8,098 bases of DNA from NCBI GenBank assembly GCA_029265335.1, contig JAJUJN010000083.1:1-8098 (forward strand), in the 5' to 3' direction. Shown one piece after another: positions 6,841 to 8,098 of this stretch. This stretch comes from Alcaligenaceae bacterium. GTDB lineage: Bacteria > Pseudomonadota > Gammaproteobacteria > Burkholderiales > Burkholderiaceae_B. The first letter of the stretch is position 1; the number at the start of each line of letters is the position of its first letter. The notes under the pieces are model-generated. The model saw only the letters and a program-made list of their open reading frames with translations, ran no database searches and was not told the origin of the DNA. The position numbers and the translations under genes are program-made.

Positions 6841-6906
6841 CGGCCGGGCCGCGAGTGTGACCTGGTCACCGGTGCGTGGCGCCGGTGACCAGAGACGACC
6901 CGGCCG
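6841..6906 (-). promoter_or_regulatory. Nested inverted repeats between dctP and dctQ
   Basis: A perfect 11-bp stem, CTGGTCACCGG (6862-6872) with CCGGTGACCAG (6882-6892), has a 9-base loop. Outside it, CGGCCGGG (6841-6848) pairs with CCCGGCCG (6899-6906). No T-run follows on either strand. Such structures after a binding-protein gene commonly protect the upstream mRNA or partly stop transcription, so the binding protein is made in excess over the membrane subunits; that role is inferred here from position. Confidence 0.65.
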
Positions 6907-6938
6907 GCAGAAAGGCTAGCGGCCGGTAAAACGAGGCA

Positions 6939-7922
6939 TTACAGGGGTTCGTTGACGGCTTTCAAGGCTTCTTCGCCGTTGGGCACCTGGTCGATGAAGT
7001 ACTGCCAGGCGGTGCGCCGTGCATCGTCGTTCCAGGCCTGGAGAGACGCATCGTCGAGCCGGTGAATCTGCACACCTTGTTCTTCGAACTTGGCGGCCAC
7101 CCGTTCGTCGAAGGCTGTCATCTCTTCCGCAAACCAGACCTCCGACTCCGCGATCGCATCGAGGATGGCTTGATATTGCTCCTCGCTCACCTTGTCTTTG
7201 ACCCGTTCTGACATGAGGATGGCGTGCAACCCACCAATGAAACCACGCCCTACCAGCATGTGGTCGATGACTTCTTGCAAGTTGTAGCCATCGAATGAAG
7301 CGTACTGTGTGAGTACTCCAGTCAGCACACCGGTCTGCAAGGCTTGGTAGATTTCGGACGCCGGCATCGACGTGATGGTGGCGCCGTTTTCCATCATCAT
7401 GGCTTCGGTGGCCCGACCCAAGCCGCGCATTTTATGTCCCGACATATCGGATGGCAGCAAGATGGGCTCCCCCGTGTTGCCGATGGTGGCCATGGCCCAG
7501 CCGCCACCGGCAAACACCACCCCAGCTTCGGCGATCGCTTCCTGGAGCATCGGCCAGATCTTGCGCTCGCGCCAAACCAGACCGTCCTGCGGCGTAGAAA
7601 CCAGGCCCGGCAATGCGCCAATTTCGGCCAGCGGCACCTTGCCCGATAGCCACGGCAGCGGATAGATGGCGAAATCGATGCGCCCTTGTTGCAGGCTTTG
7701 ATGCTGGGCCCTGGCCCGCGCCAGCTCCTGGTTGGGATGCACGCTTACGGTGACCTCACCGTTGGTTTTCTCTTTGATCTTTTCGGCGATCACTTCGGCC
7801 CAGGCATGGCGCTCGTCGTCGGCGGTATAAGAATGGCTGAAGCGCAACTGTGTAGCGGCCAACGCAGCGGAGCTGCTGAACACGGCAATCGCTGCCACTG
7901 CACCAATCCAGGTTCTCTTCAT
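6939..7922 (-). CDS. dctP: TRAP transporter periplasmic solute-binding protein, DctP family
   Basis: Periplasmic protein that captures the substrate and hands it to DctQM. The product is 327 residues with a signal peptide: MKR, a hydrophobic core (about 5-18) and AALA before the likely cut after A22. The mature protein opens with TQLRFSHSYTADDERHAWAE, the usual first strand and helix of DctP proteins. The DctP core is at about 160-200: SGHKMRGLGR, where R166 matches the near-invariant Arg that binds substrate carboxylates, followed by MPASEIYQALQTGVLTG. After it the usual VVDGxEN-like stretch is replaced by VLTGVLTQYASF. ATG at 7922 is the only start giving an intact signal peptide; the nearest SD-like sequence (GGAG) is about 12 bases away. 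It is the first gene of the TRAP operon. The Arg suggests a carboxylate substrate, but the compound is unknown. Confidence 0.95.
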   Translation of the reverse strand: MKRTWIGAVAAIAVFSSSAALAATQLRFSHSYTADDERHAWAEVIAEKIKEKTNGEVTVSVHPNQELARARAQHQSLQQGRIDFAIYPLPWLSGKVPLAEIGALPGLVSTPQDGLVWRERKIWPMLQEAIAEAGVVFAGGGWAMATIGNTGEPILLPSDMSGHKMRGLGRATEAMMMENGATITSMPASEIYQALQTGVLTGVLTQYASFDGYNLQEVIDHMLVGRGFIGGLHAILMSERVKDKVSEEQYQAILDAIAESEVWFAEEMTAFDERVAAKFEEQGVQIHRLDDASLQAWNDDARRTAWQYFIDQVPNGEEALKAVNEPL

Positions 7923-8059
7923 GGGTGACTAGACTCCGGGTAGCACGACCGAAAGCGAGGCACGGACATACGGCGGGCCTCGACAGACTGCCGCAAGCAA
8001 ACGTGGCATGAACAGAATGAAGCATGCCCGAGTGAGAATAAAGCAGCGCGCCGAGTCGC

Positions 8060-8094
8060 GTTATAGGGAAAACCACGAAAATTCATATAAATTT
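8060..8094 (-). promoter_or_regulatory. Weak promoter candidate and AT-rich near-palindrome upstream of dctP
   Basis: CCTATAAC provides a -10-like TATAAC (8065-8060, five of six), but no good -35 lies 16-18 bases upstream. In its place is an AT-rich near-palindrome, AAATTCATATAAATTT (8079-8094), matching at 14 of 16 positions. A regulator could bind there and replace the missing -35 contact. The other bases from 7923 to the window end (176 in all) hold no gene that I can support. Confidence 0.3.
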
Positions 8095-8098
8095 GTCA

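Noticed and set aside
1..8098. Defence system, mobile element, CRISPR array, tRNA or other new system
   Set aside because: All long conserved frames are housekeeping translation genes or a TRAP transporter; no direct-repeat arrays, transposase motifs or tRNA-like cloverleafs were seen on either strand.

Overview
The window reads almost entirely on the minus strand and looks like the chromosome of a G+C-rich betaproteobacterium. The closest fit by eye is Burkholderiales, Alcaligenaceae-like: the PheS, L35, L20 and IF3 sequences resemble what I recall from Bordetella and relatives. No database search was possible, so this placement is inference.

In transcription order (high to low coordinates) there are three blocks. 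(1) A tripartite TRAP transporter operon: dctP-type binding protein (7922-6939), dctQ-type small membrane subunit (6822-6280) and dctM-type large permease (6278-4971). A strong nested inverted repeat lies between the binding-protein gene and the two membrane genes, and dctQ and dctM are separated by 1 base. (2) Two small genes: a 53-residue two-helix membrane protein (4894-4733) and a 73-residue soluble protein of unknown function (4681-4460). (3) The classic translation cluster thrS (4330-2366), infC (2353-1811), rpmI (1610-1413), rplT (1397-1038) and pheS (910 to the window edge, about 35 C-terminal residues missing).

The regulatory layer is the most informative part. thrS has its own extended -10 promoter followed at once by a 19-base palindrome across the expected transcription start. 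infC has no usable ATG and starts at ATC behind a strong Shine-Dalgarno that overlaps the thrS stop codon. A good sigma70 promoter in the infC-rpmI gap starts a leader of about 130 bases with mutually exclusive helices, a plausible target for L20 autoregulation. A 10-bp hairpin with a U-rich tail sits between rplT and pheS, where E. coli has its pheST attenuator, but I see no Phe-rich leader peptide.

Functionally, the cluster makes two aminoacyl-tRNA synthetases, initiation factor 3 and two 50S proteins. The TRAP system takes up an unidentified, probably carboxylate, substrate and has no evident link to translation. I see no mobile element, CRISPR array, tRNA or rRNA gene, and no convincing plus-strand gene. 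No gene-free stretch exceeds about 200 bases. This is mainly a conserved housekeeping region next to a transporter operon; I did not find a clearly new biological system.
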